DNA of 52,162 bases from Anaerotignum sp. (GCA_020024265.1 JAHHTW010000015.1:1-52162), one strand, 5' to 3'; shown: positions 40,228 through 49,206, numbered from the stretch's first letter. Numbers and translations are program-made. Notes: generated by a model from the letters alone, not told the origin.

Positions 40228-40253
40228 GCATGGGAGAAAAAGGAAGTGAAATT

Positions 40254-40718
40254 ATGGCAAAAAGCAATACAGAAACAAAGGTGCTGCCACTGTTGACACC
40301 CATTGTGGAGGAACTGCATTTGGAACTGGTGGATTTGGAATTTGTCAAAGAAGGTGCCAATTGGTATCTGCGTGTATATATCGACAAAGAAGGCGGTGTC
40401 AATATTGACGATTGTGAAGCCGTAAGCCGTACTCTGGAGAAGAAGCTGGATGAAGCAGATCCCATTGAGCAGGCATATGTATTGGAGGTCAGCTCTCCAG
40501 GCTTAGATCGTCCCTTGAAAAAGGATGCGGATTTTGAAAAATTTGCGGGAGAAATCATTGATATCAAGCTGTATCAGGCACAGGACGGAAAAAAACAGTT
40601 TCAGGGTAAGCTGCTGGGTATGACAGATGGTATCATTTCCATAGAAGAAGAAGACAAAACCGTAAGAGCGTTTACCAAAAAAGACGTTGCGGATGTGCGA
40701 TTGGCAGTGATGTTCTAA
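40254..40718 (+). CDS. rimP: ribosome maturation factor RimP
   Basis: A 154-residue 30S assembly factor. The N-terminal domain has LTPIVEELHLELVDLEFVKEGANWYLRVYID and VNIDDCEAVSRTLEKKLDE. YVLEVSSPGLDRPLKKDADFEKFAG is the family signature, and the C-terminal SH3-like domain follows. AAGGAAGTG precedes the ATG chosen here; an upstream in-frame start eight codons earlier lacks a site. It is first gene of the long nusA-infB operon, behind a hairpin leader. Confidence 0.95.
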   Translation: MAKSNTETKVLPLLTPIVEELHLELVDLEFVKEGANWYLRVYIDKEGGVNIDDCEAVSRTLEKKLDEADPIEQAYVLEVSSPGLDRPLKKDADFEKFAGEIIDIKLYQAQDGKKQFQGKLLGMTDGIISIEEEDKTVRAFTKKDVADVRLAVMF

Positions 40719-40741
40719 AGTATAAGGGAGGAATCGGAAAA

Positions 40742-41956
40742 ATGGATAAGGCGGAATTCATCGAAGCTTTGCATTTGGTAGAAAAGGAAAAAGGCATTGA
40801 CAGAGAAATTATATTTGAAGCAATTGAGGCATCTCTTGTTTCTGCATGCAAAAAGAACTTTGGTCAAAACCAGAATATTAAAGTTGTGATTGATCGGGAA
40901 ACAGGAAATGTTGCCTGCTATGCACAGCGTACGGTCGTAGAGGAAGTGGAGGACGAACAAAACGAAATCCAACTGACAGCAGCACGTGTTCTCAATCCGG
41001 CATACCAGTTGGGGGATGTTGTGGATTTGGAAGTAACACCCAGAAACTTTGGGCGGGTTGCTGCACAGACGGCAAAGCAGGTGGTTGTGCAGAAATTCAG
41101 GGAAGCAGAAAGGGAAATCCTTTACAACCAGTATATTACAAAGGAACGGGAAGTAGTAACAGCCATTGTACAGCGTAAGGAAAGAAAAAATATCATTGTA
41201 CAGATGGGCAAGATTGATGCCGTTCTTGCACCAAACGAGCAAATTCCCGGTGAACAGTATGGCTTTATGGACAGAATCAAGGTATATGTATTGGAAGTAA
41301 AGCAGACGCCAAAGGGCCCCCAAATCTATGTATCACGCACACATCCGGAATTGGTAAAGCGTTTGTTTGAACAGGAAGTGCCTGAAGTACATGATGGTAC
41401 TGTGGAAATTAAGAGCATTGCAAGAGAAGCAGGCAGTCGTACCAAAATAGCAGTATATTCCAAAAATGAAAACGTGGATGCTTTGGGCGCTTGTGTGGGA
41501 CAGAATGGCTACCGTGTGAATGTGATTGTAGAAGCATTGGGCGGTGAAAAGATTGATGTCATCAATTGGAGCGAAGATCCGAAGGAATTTATTGCAGCTG
41601 CATTAAGCCCCTCCAAGGTGGTAGAGGTAGCCATCAATGAAGCGGAGCAGAGCGCAAAGATTGTTGTACCGGATCATCAGCTTTCCTTGGCAATCGGTAA
41701 GGAAGGTCAGAATGCCAGACTTTCTGCAAAGCTGACAGGCTGGAGAATTGATATTAAGAGCGAAACACAGGCAAGAGAAACCAACTTCCTTGCAGAACAA
41801 CCGCAGGAAACAGCAGACGCAATGGACGCAATGGACGCTTTTGACACCATGGATGCTTTCGACGCAATGGATGCTTTGGATGCCGCGGAAGAAATACAGG
41901 AAGAAAAAACGTTTGCCCAAACAGAAGGTATTGTAGAAGTGGATACAGAAGAATAA
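40742..41956 (+). CDS. nusA: transcription termination/antitermination factor NusA
   Basis: 404 residues. The N-terminal RNA polymerase-binding domain (1-125) is followed by an S1 domain (about 135-200, EVVTAIVQRKERKNIIVQMG) and two KH domains (GACVGQNGYRVNVIVEALGGEKIDVINW and LAIGKEGQNARLSAKLTGWRIDI). The last 50 residues are unusual: tandem repeats of M-D-A-F-D and M-D-A type (about 360-381) and an acidic end, instead of the common HhH or AR2 domains. NusA modulates pausing and termination. GGGAGG precedes the ATG. Confidence 0.96.
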   Translation: MDKAEFIEALHLVEKEKGIDREIIFEAIEASLVSACKKNFGQNQNIKVVIDRETGNVACYAQRTVVEEVEDEQNEIQLTAARVLNPAYQLGDVVDLEVTPRNFGRVAAQTAKQVVVQKFREAEREILYNQYITKEREVVTAIVQRKERKNIIVQMGKIDAVLAPNEQIPGEQYGFMDRIKVYVLEVKQTPKGPQIYVSRTHPELVKRLFEQEVPEVHDGTVEIKSIAREAGSRTKIAVYSKNENVDALGACVGQNGYRVNVIVEALGGEKIDVINWSEDPKEFIAAALSPSKVVEVAINEAEQSAKIVVPDHQLSLAIGKEGQNARLSAKLTGWRIDIKSETQARETNFLAEQPQETADAMDAMDAFDTMDAFDAMDALDAAEEIQEEKTFAQTEGIVEVDTEE

Positions 41957-41975
41957 ATATAAGAAGGTGGACAAT

Positions 41976-42248
41976 ATGAAACAGAGAAAAGTCCCGCTTA
42001 GAAAATGCACAGGCTGTCAGCAGATGAAGGACAAACGAGAGATGATTCGTATTGTACGCAATGATGCAGGCGAATTTTCACTTGACCGTACAGGAAAGAA
42101 ACCCGGCAGAGGTGCATATATCTGTCCCGATGCAGAATGTCTTGCCAAGGCACAGAAATCTAAGGGGTTGGAACGCTCCTTTAAGGCAGCTGTGCCGAAG
42201 GAGGTATATGAAGTCCTTTTGGCGCAGCTTTTGGGGGGAGAGCAATGA
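41976..42248 (+). CDS. rnpM: RNase P modulator RnpM (YlxR, DUF448)
   Basis: A 90-residue nucleic-acid-binding protein of the YlxR family. KVPLRKCTGCQQMKDKREMIRIVR with its CxxC is the diagnostic start, and GRGAYICPDAECLAKAQKSKGLERSF is the conserved second half. Bacillus YlxR binds and modulates RNase P. The start codon is the ATG after AAGGTGG; an in-frame GTG three codons earlier overlaps that site. It sits between nusA and ylxQ, its invariant position, and overlaps ylxQ by four bases. Confidence 0.93.
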   Translation: MKQRKVPLRKCTGCQQMKDKREMIRIVRNDAGEFSLDRTGKKPGRGAYICPDAECLAKAQKSKGLERSFKAAVPKEVYEVLLAQLLGGEQ

Positions 42249-42565
42249 ATCAAATATATTCTCTGCTCGGGCTTTGTAAAAAGGCAGGAAAAATTGCAGC
42301 AGGCGAAACAGCAGCAGTGGAAGCCATTAGAAGAAAAAAAGCATATCTTGTCCTTGTGGCAGAAGATGCTTCTGAAAATACAAAAAAGAAATTTCAAAAT
42401 TCCGCAGTATATTACAGCGTTCCTTTTGTGATATATGGTGAAAAGATGGATTTGGGCAGAGCGGTAGGCGAGGAACTTAGAGCAGTGCTTGTGGTGACAG
42501 AAGAAGGATTTGCAAAAAAACTTGCTGTGCTTACCGCACAAACAAAAACAGAAACGGATGAATGA
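42245..42565 (+). CDS. ylxQ: YlxQ, L7Ae-family RNA-binding protein
   Basis: 106 residues. The L7Ae/L30e/S12e/Gadd45 fold is shown by IYSLLGLCKKAGKIAAGETAAVEAIRRKKAYLVLVAEDASENTKKKF and a later VIYGEKMDLGRAVGEELRAVLVVTEEGFA. Relatives bind kink-turn RNAs. Its biological role is not settled. The ATG overlaps the rnpM stop (ATGA), so translation is coupled. Confidence 0.92.
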   Translation: MNQIYSLLGLCKKAGKIAAGETAAVEAIRRKKAYLVLVAEDASENTKKKFQNSAVYYSVPFVIYGEKMDLGRAVGEELRAVLVVTEEGFAKKLAVLTAQTKTETDE

Positions 42566-42604
42566 TATGAATAAATAAGAATATGGAAAGATGAGGTGCA
42601 GCGA

Positions 42605-45034
42605 ATGTCAAAAATGCGAATATATGAACTGGCAAAAGAATTGGGTGTTGGAACAAAGGATTTGATGGAAAAGCTGAAAGAAATTGGTGTAGAAGCAAAC
42701 AACCATATGAAAATGATTGATGATGCGCAGGCAGAAAAGATGCGTACAGCATATCAAAAACCGGCACAACAGCCCAAAGAGGATGCGCCCAAACAGGAAA
42801 ATAAACAGCATGCACAGCATCCGCATCAGAGCGGAGAAAAGCAGCAAAACAAAAATAAAGGTGGAATGAAACAGGACGAACATAGCAGTCATTCCAACCA
42901 AAATCGCAATGGGAATAAAAATCAGCAAAACCATAATCATAAGAATTATAACAACAATAACAACAACAATAACAACAATAATAACAACAACAATCATAGC
43001 AACAGCAGCAATAACAAAAATAACAATACCAACAATCACAACAACAGCAGCAATAACAAAAATAACAATACCAGCAATCACAACAACAACAGCAGCAATA
43101 ACAAAAATAACAACAATACCAACAACAATGCAAACGGCGGAAAGAAGGACAAAAAAGGCAAAGGCAAAAAAGAGCAAAAGCCAAGAGAAAATCCCATCGA
43201 ACGCAGAAGACGTGAAATGGAAGAAGCCGAACAGAAGGCAAAGCTGGCAGCGCAGATCGCAGCCGAAGCAGCGGATGCAGATCCTCAGATGAAAAGCATT
43301 CCAGCCAATATCACGGTTAAGGAATTGGCAGAGGTGCTGGGCAAAAAAGGCAGCGACTTGGTAATGAATCTGATGAAAAAAGGACAGATGGTCAATATCA
43401 ATGCAACGCTGGATTTTGATACTGCTGCCACCATTGCAGAAGATTATAATGTCATTCTGGAACTGGAGGAAGAAAAGGATATTTTTGAAACTGCATTTGC
43501 AGAAGAAGCTGATGATGAAAAGGATTTGAAGGAACGTCCTCCGGTTGTGGTTGTTATGGGGCATGTTGACCATGGGAAAACATCCCTTCTGGATGCCATC
43601 CGTCACAGCAATGTGACAAAGGGCGAAGCAGGTGGGATTACACAGCACATTGGTGCATATACTGTAGAAATATCCGGAAAGCCCATTACATTTTTGGATA
43701 CTCCCGGACATGAGGCATTTACTGCAATGCGTATGCGTGGTGCGCAGATTACGGATATTGCCATTCTGGTGGTTGCGTCCGATGACGGTGTAATGCCTCA
43801 GACCATTGAAGCCATCAACCATGCAAAGGCAGCCGGCGTAGAGATCATTGTTGCAATCAACAAAATGGATAAGCCCGCAGCAAACCCCGATCGTGTCAAA
43901 CAGGAACTGGTGGAATACGGATTGGTTGCTGAGGACTGGGGCGGTGAAACCATTTGTGTACCTGTATCCGCAGCAACAAAAGAAGGCATTGATTCTTTGC
44001 TGGAAATGATTATTTTGGTTTCCGAAATGAAGGAATTGAAAGCAAATCCGCACAAGCGTGCAAGAGGTGCGATTGTAGAAGCACAGCTGGATAAAGGGAG
44101 AGGCCCTGTTGCGACGGTACTGGTACAAAACGGTACATTGCAGGTAGGCGATCCCATTGTTGCGGGCGCTGCATATGGTAAGATCCGTGCCATGACAGAC
44201 GATAAGGGCAGACGTGTGAAAAAAGCAGGCCCTTCCACACCTGTGGAAATTTTGGGACTTTCTGAAGTGCCCATTGCCGGTGACAGCTTCTATGTAGCGG
44301 AAAATGACAAACAGGCAAGACAGGTAGCGGAAACCATCATCGCACAAAAGAGAGAAAATCTCATCAAAGAAACACCGCAGAAGGTATCTTTGGACGATTT
44401 GTTCTCTCAAATTCAGAGCGGTACTATGAAAGAGCTGAATATCGTTGTCAAAGCAGATGTACAGGGTTCTGTGGAAGCAGTGCGCCAGAGCTTGGAAAGA
44501 CTGAGCAATGAAGAAGTGCGTGTACGCATCATCCATGGCGGTGTAGGTGCAATTACAGAAAGCGACGTGATGCTGGCATCTGCATCCAATGCCATTATCA
44601 TTGGATTCAATGTACGTCCGGAACCTGCTGCAAAGGCATTTGCAGACGAAGAAAAGGTAGATGTACGTTTGTACCGTGTCATCTACAATGCAATTGAAGA
44701 TGTGACGGCAGCGATGAAGGGTATGCTTGACCCTGTATTTGAAGAAAAGGTATTGGGGCATGCAGAAGTACGTCAGCTGTTCAAGGCTTCCGGTGTTGGT
44801 ACCATTGCCGGCAGCTATGTCAAGGATGGTAAGTTTGTAAGAAATTGTCAGGTTCGTATCATTCGTGATGGCATTGTGGTATACGAAGGCGATCTGGAAA
44901 GCTTGAAACGCTTTAAGGATGATGTCAAAGAGGTTACAGCCGGTTACGAATGTGGTCTGGTATTCAAAAAATTCAATGATTTGAAAGAAGGCGACTGGAT
45001 TGAAGCCTTCACAATGGTAGAAGTACCTAGATAA
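42605..45034 (+). CDS. infB: translation initiation factor IF-2 with Asn-rich N-terminal region
   Basis: A GTPase of 809 residues that delivers initiator tRNA to the 30S subunit. Residues 1-50 are an IF2-N domain (MRIYELAKELGVGTKDLMEKL). Residues about 95-177 are extremely Asn-rich, with a run of 15 Asn and three copies of a roughly 14-residue S-S-N-N-K-N-N-N repeat, then a Lys-rich stretch. A second IF2-N domain begins IPANITVKELAEVLGKKG. The G domain follows with GHVDHGKTSLLD, DTPGHEAF and NKMD, then domains II-IV. GAGGTG precedes the ATG; a start three codons earlier is less likely. Confidence 0.96.
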   Translation: MSKMRIYELAKELGVGTKDLMEKLKEIGVEANNHMKMIDDAQAEKMRTAYQKPAQQPKEDAPKQENKQHAQHPHQSGEKQQNKNKGGMKQDEHSSHSNQNRNGNKNQQNHNHKNYNNNNNNNNNNNNNNNHSNSSNNKNNNTNNHNNSSNNKNNNTSNHNNNSSNNKNNNNTNNNANGGKKDKKGKGKKEQKPRENPIERRRREMEEAEQKAKLAAQIAAEAADADPQMKSIPANITVKELAEVLGKKGSDLVMNLMKKGQMVNINATLDFDTAATIAEDYNVILELEEEKDIFETAFAEEADDEKDLKERPPVVVVMGHVDHGKTSLLDAIRHSNVTKGEAGGITQHIGAYTVEISGKPITFLDTPGHEAFTAMRMRGAQITDIAILVVASDDGVMPQTIEAINHAKAAGVEIIVAINKMDKPAANPDRVKQELVEYGLVAEDWGGETICVPVSAATKEGIDSLLEMIILVSEMKELKANPHKRARGAIVEAQLDKGRGPVATVLVQNGTLQVGDPIVAGAAYGKIRAMTDDKGRRVKKAGPSTPVEILGLSEVPIAGDSFYVAENDKQARQVAETIIAQKRENLIKETPQKVSLDDLFSQIQSGTMKELNIVVKADVQGSVEAVRQSLERLSNEEVRVRIIHGGVGAITESDVMLASASNAIIIGFNVRPEPAAKAFADEEKVDVRLYRVIYNAIEDVTAAMKGMLDPVFEEKVLGHAEVRQLFKASGVGTIAGSYVKDGKFVRNCQVRIIRDGIVVYEGDLESLKRFKDDVKEVTAGYECGLVFKKFNDLKEGDWIEAFTMVEVPR

Positions 45035-45046
45035 GTAGGTGAAAAT

Positions 45047-45430
45047 ATGAAAAACAATACAAGAATTTCCCGTATCAATGATGAAATCCTGAAGGAGCTT
45101 TCTCAAATCATTCGGGGCGAAATCAAAGATCCACGTGTGGGCGTGATGACAAGCGTGGTACGTGTAGAAACCACAACGGATTTGAAATACTGTAAGGTAT
45201 ACGTATCCGTCTTGGGCGACGCAGATCAGAAAGCAAGCGTGATGAAGGGGCTGAAAAATGCCTCCGGCTTTATGCGTCATTTGCTGGCAGAACGTGTCAA
45301 TCTGCGTGTCACACCGGAATTGATGTTCAAGCTGGATGAGTCCGCAGAATATGCGCTACACATGAACCAGCTGATGGATCAGATTTCAAGGCAGCGCAAA
45401 GAAAGAGAAGTGCAAAGCGATGCAGAATAA
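45047..45430 (+). CDS. rbfA: 30S ribosome-binding factor RbfA
   Basis: A 127-residue KH-like assembly factor for 16S rRNA 5'-end maturation. RISRINDEILKELSQIIRGEIKDPRVG, the VETTTDLKYCKVYVSVLG block and LRVTPELMFKLDESAEYALH are family hallmarks. TAGGTG lies upstream of the ATG. The gene follows infB by 12 bases and its 3' end overlaps the start of nrnA by 11 bases. ylxP, which sits between infB and rbfA in Bacillus, is absent. Confidence 0.95.
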   Translation: MKNNTRISRINDEILKELSQIIRGEIKDPRVGVMTSVVRVETTTDLKYCKVYVSVLGDADQKASVMKGLKNASGFMRHLLAERVNLRVTPELMFKLDESAEYALHMNQLMDQISRQRKEREVQSDAE

Positions 45431-46370
45431 TACCATAAAAGAAATATTGGAGCAAATCGCAAAGGCACAGAGCATACACATTGCCGGGCATACCAATCCC
45501 GATGGCGACGCCATCGGGGCATGTCTGGCATTTGGCATGGCTTTGGAGCAAGCAGGCAAAGAGGTTACGGTAGTGCTGGAGGATTTTGCTGAAAAATATG
45601 ATATCATACCGGGGCATCATTTGATCAAAGACGCAAAAGCGCCGGCAGATTTGTTCCTTGCGCTGGATACCGCAGAGCAGCAACGCTTGGGTGCAGTCGG
45701 AGATTTGTGGAAGAAAGCGGGGGTTTGCATCAACATTGATCATCATAGAAGCAATACGTATTTTGCAACATATAACTATGTGGATCAGGATGCGTCCTCT
45801 GCCTCTGAGCTGGTATATCGCTTTTTGCAGGACAGCTATCCCATAAACAAAGACATTGCATCGGCGCTGTATACCGGTATTCTCTATGATACTGGAGCAT
45901 TTCGCCATTCTTCAACATCTCCGGCAACCATGCATATTGCAGCAAAGCTGATGGAATACGACATTCCTTTTACAGAGATTTATGATTGCTTTTTTGACAG
46001 ACGCAGCTTTTCCGAACTGAAAATCATGGGACAGGCTTTGCAAAATGCAGAGCGTTACTTTGATGGACGTGTGACATTGACAACGATTACCGCAGCAGAA
46101 ATTGCGGCGTGTTATGGTACCAACAAGGAGCTGGATGCCATTGTCAACTATCTCAGAGGTGTGGAAGGCACAGAAATTGCATGTTTTTTATACGAAAAAA
46201 CAGATACGGACGTAAAAGTCAGCTTTCGTGCAGGAGCATTGCATGATGTCTGTGCATTATCACAAAAATTCGGCGGAGGCGGGCATGTGAAAGCTGCAGG
46301 CTGTACGATTTCTGCAAATATCAATCAGGCAAAAGATATGGTCTTGGCGGAAATCAAAAAAATCATGTGA
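45420..46370 (+). CDS. nrnA: bifunctional oligoribonuclease / PAP phosphatase NrnA
   Basis: A 316-residue DHH/DHHA1 phosphoesterase that degrades nano-RNAs and dephosphorylates pAp. Metal-binding motifs are HTNPDGDAIGACLA, LALDTAE, IDHHRSN and YDTGAFRHSS. The DHHA1 end has FGGGGHVKAAGCTI. It starts inside the end of rbfA, so it is translationally coupled, and its stop overlaps the truB ribosome-binding site. nrnA in this operon differs from Bacillus subtilis, where it is elsewhere, but is common in Clostridia. Confidence 0.94.
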   Translation: MQNNTIKEILEQIAKAQSIHIAGHTNPDGDAIGACLAFGMALEQAGKEVTVVLEDFAEKYDIIPGHHLIKDAKAPADLFLALDTAEQQRLGAVGDLWKKAGVCINIDHHRSNTYFATYNYVDQDASSASELVYRFLQDSYPINKDIASALYTGILYDTGAFRHSSTSPATMHIAAKLMEYDIPFTEIYDCFFDRRSFSELKIMGQALQNAERYFDGRVTLTTITAAEIAACYGTNKELDAIVNYLRGVEGTEIACFLYEKTDTDVKVSFRAGALHDVCALSQKFGGGGHVKAAGCTISANINQAKDMVLAEIKKIM

Positions 46371-46384
46371 GGAGGGTATGGAGT

Positions 46385-47287
46385 TTGGATGGTATTTTGA
46401 ATATCCGGAAGGAAAAGGGATTTACCTCACATGATGTGGTTGCCATTGTACGCCGTACCCTGCATATGCGTAAGGTGGGGCATACGGGAACGCTTGATCC
46501 GGATGCCGAAGGGGTATTGCCCATTTGTGTGGGCAAGGCAACAAAGCTGTCCGATATCATTATGGATGGCAGAAAAAGCTATCGTGCGATTGTGCGTTTG
46601 GGGATTACTACGACCACAGAGGATGCTTCCGGCGAGATTGTGACACAAAATCCGGTGGATTTTGACGAAGTACAAATCACAGAAGCAGTTGCCCGTTTTG
46701 TGGGAGAACAAAAGCAGGTGCCGCCTATGTATTCTGCAATCAAGGTCAATGGCAAAAAATTATATGAGCTTGCCAGAGAGGGCAAGGAAATTGAAAGAAA
46801 ATCTCGCACCATTACCATATATGGCATACAAATCCGCCGTTTTTTACCACCAGATGCATTTGAAATAGATGTAGACTGCTCCAAGGGGACATATATCCGT
46901 ACACTTTGCAGCGATATTGGCAAAGCGCTGGGCTGTGGTGCGCATATGGCAGAGCTTTTGCGTACACAAACAGGTACATTTACGTTGGAGCATGCCATTA
47001 CATTGCAGCAGCTGGAGGAACTGGCAAAACAGGGCAGGCAGGAGGAGGCACTCTTATCTATGCAGGAAGCCCTTGCAGATTATCCAAAAGCCGTGGTGGT
47101 ACAAAGAGCAGAAAAACTCTTGTACAATGGCGGTAGGATAGCTGAGCCGTATTTTCATATGTCACAAACAGTGCAATGTGGCAATGTGGTGACAGTCTTT
47201 GACAGCAAAAAACAGCTGGTAGGGCTGTATACAGTAACACAGGTAGAAGATGGGCTTTGTCTGAAACCATGGAAGATGTTGATCTAA
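46385..47287 (+). CDS. truB: tRNA pseudouridine-55 synthase TruB
   Basis: 300 residues. It makes pseudouridine at position 55 of tRNAs. The start DGILNIRKEKGFTSHDVVAIVRR, the catalytic segment KVGHTGTLDPDAEGVLPICVGKATKL and YRAIVRLGITT are family-typical, followed by a C-terminal domain. Initiation is assigned to TTG at 46385: GGAGG lies 9 bases upstream, and the conserved protein begins there. A GTG 18 bases earlier would lie within the ribosome-binding site and overlap the nrnA stop. Confidence 0.94.
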   Translation: MDGILNIRKEKGFTSHDVVAIVRRTLHMRKVGHTGTLDPDAEGVLPICVGKATKLSDIIMDGRKSYRAIVRLGITTTTEDASGEIVTQNPVDFDEVQITEAVARFVGEQKQVPPMYSAIKVNGKKLYELAREGKEIERKSRTITIYGIQIRRFLPPDAFEIDVDCSKGTYIRTLCSDIGKALGCGAHMAELLRTQTGTFTLEHAITLQQLEELAKQGRQEEALLSMQEALADYPKAVVVQRAEKLLYNGGRIAEPYFHMSQTVQCGNVVTVFDSKKQLVGLYTVTQVEDGLCLKPWKMLI

Positions 47288-47304
47288 AAGGAGTCATAGC
47301 AATT

Positions 47305-48258
47305 ATGGAACATATCACAGATGCATGCATAGACCGAAGCAGACCCACTGCAATTACGCTGGGGAATTTTGATGGTTTGCATCAGGGACATCGTGCACTC
47401 ATTCAACTGACAAAGGAATTTGCAAAAGAAGAAAATTTGGAAAGTGTGGTGTTTTCCTTTGCGCCGCATCCAATGCTGGTATTCCAGAAAAAAGAGGATT
47501 TTGCGCTGATTATGTCGCCTGAAGAAAAATGCTTTGCGATGGAGCAGATGGGTGTGGATACCTATGTGGAATATCCGTTTGATAAGGAATTTGCAGCAAC
47601 CAGTGCATACGATTTTGCAGTGAAGCTGTTGTTTGAACGGATGCATTGCAAGGTGCTTGTGGTAGGGGAAAATTATCACTTTGGCAGCCAACGCTCCGGA
47701 GATTATGCAACACTGAGCCGTTTGGGTGAGGAATATGGTGTAAAGGTTATTGCAGTGCCATCGGTACAGTATGACGGTGCCCGTGTGAGTAGCTCACGCA
47801 TTCGCCAATGCTTGGTCGATCAGGAGCTGGAGCAAGCCAATACCATGCTGACCACGCCCTATTTCATTATGGGACAGGTCAAAGAAGGCAAAAAGCTGGG
47901 TAGAACGATCGGCTTTCCCACTGTCAACATTGAGGCGCATCCCCTGAAGCTCTTTCCGCCCAATGGCGTCTATGCGACAAAAACGCTGTATCAAGGGAAA
48001 TATTACTATGGTGTAACCAATATCGGAAAAAACCCAACTGTGAATGGGGAACAAAAAATCATAGAAACGTATTTGTTTGATTTCAATCAAATGATTTATG
48101 GGCAGACGCTGCAAATCTTTTTCTATCAATTTTTGCGCAGTGAAAAGAAGTTTGCAGATGTAGCGGAATTACAAGAACAAATTGCAATCAATGCAAAGCA
48201 AACAAAGGCATACTTTGCTTCTGAGGCATACATGCATTGGAAGGCAGCAGATGAATAA
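47305..48258 (+). CDS. ribF: bifunctional riboflavin kinase / FAD synthetase
   Basis: 317 residues that convert riboflavin to FMN and FAD. The N-terminal adenylyltransferase domain carries LGNFDGLHQGHRALI (HxGH-like), VVGENYHFG and SSSRIRQCL. The C-terminal riboflavin kinase domain carries GRTIGFPTVNIEA and YYGVTNIGKNPTV. The ATG after AAAGGAG is chosen, although the spacing is long (11 bases); a TTG within the end of truB is an alternative. It follows truB as in most Firmicutes. Confidence 0.94.
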   Translation: MEHITDACIDRSRPTAITLGNFDGLHQGHRALIQLTKEFAKEENLESVVFSFAPHPMLVFQKKEDFALIMSPEEKCFAMEQMGVDTYVEYPFDKEFAATSAYDFAVKLLFERMHCKVLVVGENYHFGSQRSGDYATLSRLGEEYGVKVIAVPSVQYDGARVSSSRIRQCLVDQELEQANTMLTTPYFIMGQVKEGKKLGRTIGFPTVNIEAHPLKLFPPNGVYATKTLYQGKYYYGVTNIGKNPTVNGEQKIIETYLFDFNQMIYGQTLQIFFYQFLRSEKKFADVAELQEQIAINAKQTKAYFASEAYMHWKAADE

Positions 48259-48290
48259 TGCCGACAGGCACGAAATGATAGAGGGGAATT

Positions 48291-49178
48291 ATGGAACAGA
48301 AACAAAGGGTACGTGCGCACCTACTGTTGCTTTTGACAGCGATTATTTGGGGCAGTGCGTTCGTATTTCAAAAATTTGCAACAGAGGAGCTTTCTTCATG
48401 GTTCATTACGGCTGCACGTTTCACCATTGCAGCATTGCTGCTATGGGTGCTTACGCATCGCAAATGGAAGCTGCTCAACAAAGGATATTTGGTCGCAGGC
48501 ATTGTGACGGGCGTAACGATGGGGCTGGGGACGGCTGTACAGACCGTTGCGCTGGAAATGGGGACAACACCCGGAAAAAGTGCATTTTTGACCGCAATTT
48601 ATTGTGTCATCGTACCGTTTTTCTATTGGTTTTTGTCAAAGGAAAAACCACAGAAAAATCATTTGCTTGCCGCAGTACTTTGCTTGGTCGGTATCGGACT
48701 GATTTCGCTCAACGGAGATTTGACCATGCAAATGGGAGATTTGATTACCATTGTCTGCGGCGTTATTTTTGCCTGCGATTTGACAGCGATTGCGTGGTAT
48801 TCCAAAGGACGTGATCCAATGCTGTTGACTACCATGCAGATTACATTTTCCGCAGTGGTGGGGTGGATTGGAACATTCTTTACCAATGGTATGCCGCAGA
48901 GCATCTCGCTCAATGCCACAGGCAGTGTACTGTATCTGGCATTGTTCTCTACCGCACTGTGTCTGTTTCTACAGGCATATGGCTTAAAGTATACAGATGC
49001 GGCAGTTGGTACGATACTGCTGAGTCTGGAATCCGTATTTGGTGTGTTGTTTTCCGTACTGTTGTATCATGAACACATGACACCCAAAATGGCGGCGGGC
49101 TTTGCTGTCGTATTTGTGGCAGTGCTTTTGGCACAGCTGCGCTTCGGCAAAAAAGAACAAACGATATCAAATGCCTGA
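48291..49178 (+). CDS. EamA-family (DMT superfamily) transporter
   Basis: 295 residues with ten predicted transmembrane helices in two EamA repeats. The first repeat starts LLLLTAIIWGSAFVFQKFA and continues with FTIAALLLWVL and LGTAVQTVALEMGTTPGKSAFLTAIYCVIVPF. The second includes GDLITIVCGVIFACDLTAIAWY and SLESVFGVLFSVLLYHEHMTPKMAAGFAVVFVAVLLAQ. The family exports amino acids or other metabolites; the substrate is unknown. GAGGGG precedes the ATG. It is an accessory insertion between ribF and rpsO. Confidence 0.9.
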   Translation: MEQKQRVRAHLLLLLTAIIWGSAFVFQKFATEELSSWFITAARFTIAALLLWVLTHRKWKLLNKGYLVAGIVTGVTMGLGTAVQTVALEMGTTPGKSAFLTAIYCVIVPFFYWFLSKEKPQKNHLLAAVLCLVGIGLISLNGDLTMQMGDLITIVCGVIFACDLTAIAWYSKGRDPMLLTTMQITFSAVVGWIGTFFTNGMPQSISLNATGSVLYLALFSTALCLFLQAYGLKYTDAAVGTILLSLESVFGVLFSVLLYHEHMTPKMAAGFAVVFVAVLLAQLRFGKKEQTISNA

Positions 49179-49206
49179 ATCATCACAAAAAATCTCCCCT
49201 TTTTGC

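Noticed and set aside
42940..43140. Asn-codon microsatellite as a possible CRISPR or intergenic repeat
   Set aside because: It is in frame within infB, repeat units vary, and there are no spacers; it encodes the IF-2 linker.
42608..45280. 890-codon open frame antisense to infB
   Set aside because: It is the mirror of infB, has a low-complexity Cys/Phe/Ile/His-rich translation, no ribosome-binding site and no family motifs. Biased codon use of infB keeps the opposite strand free of stops.
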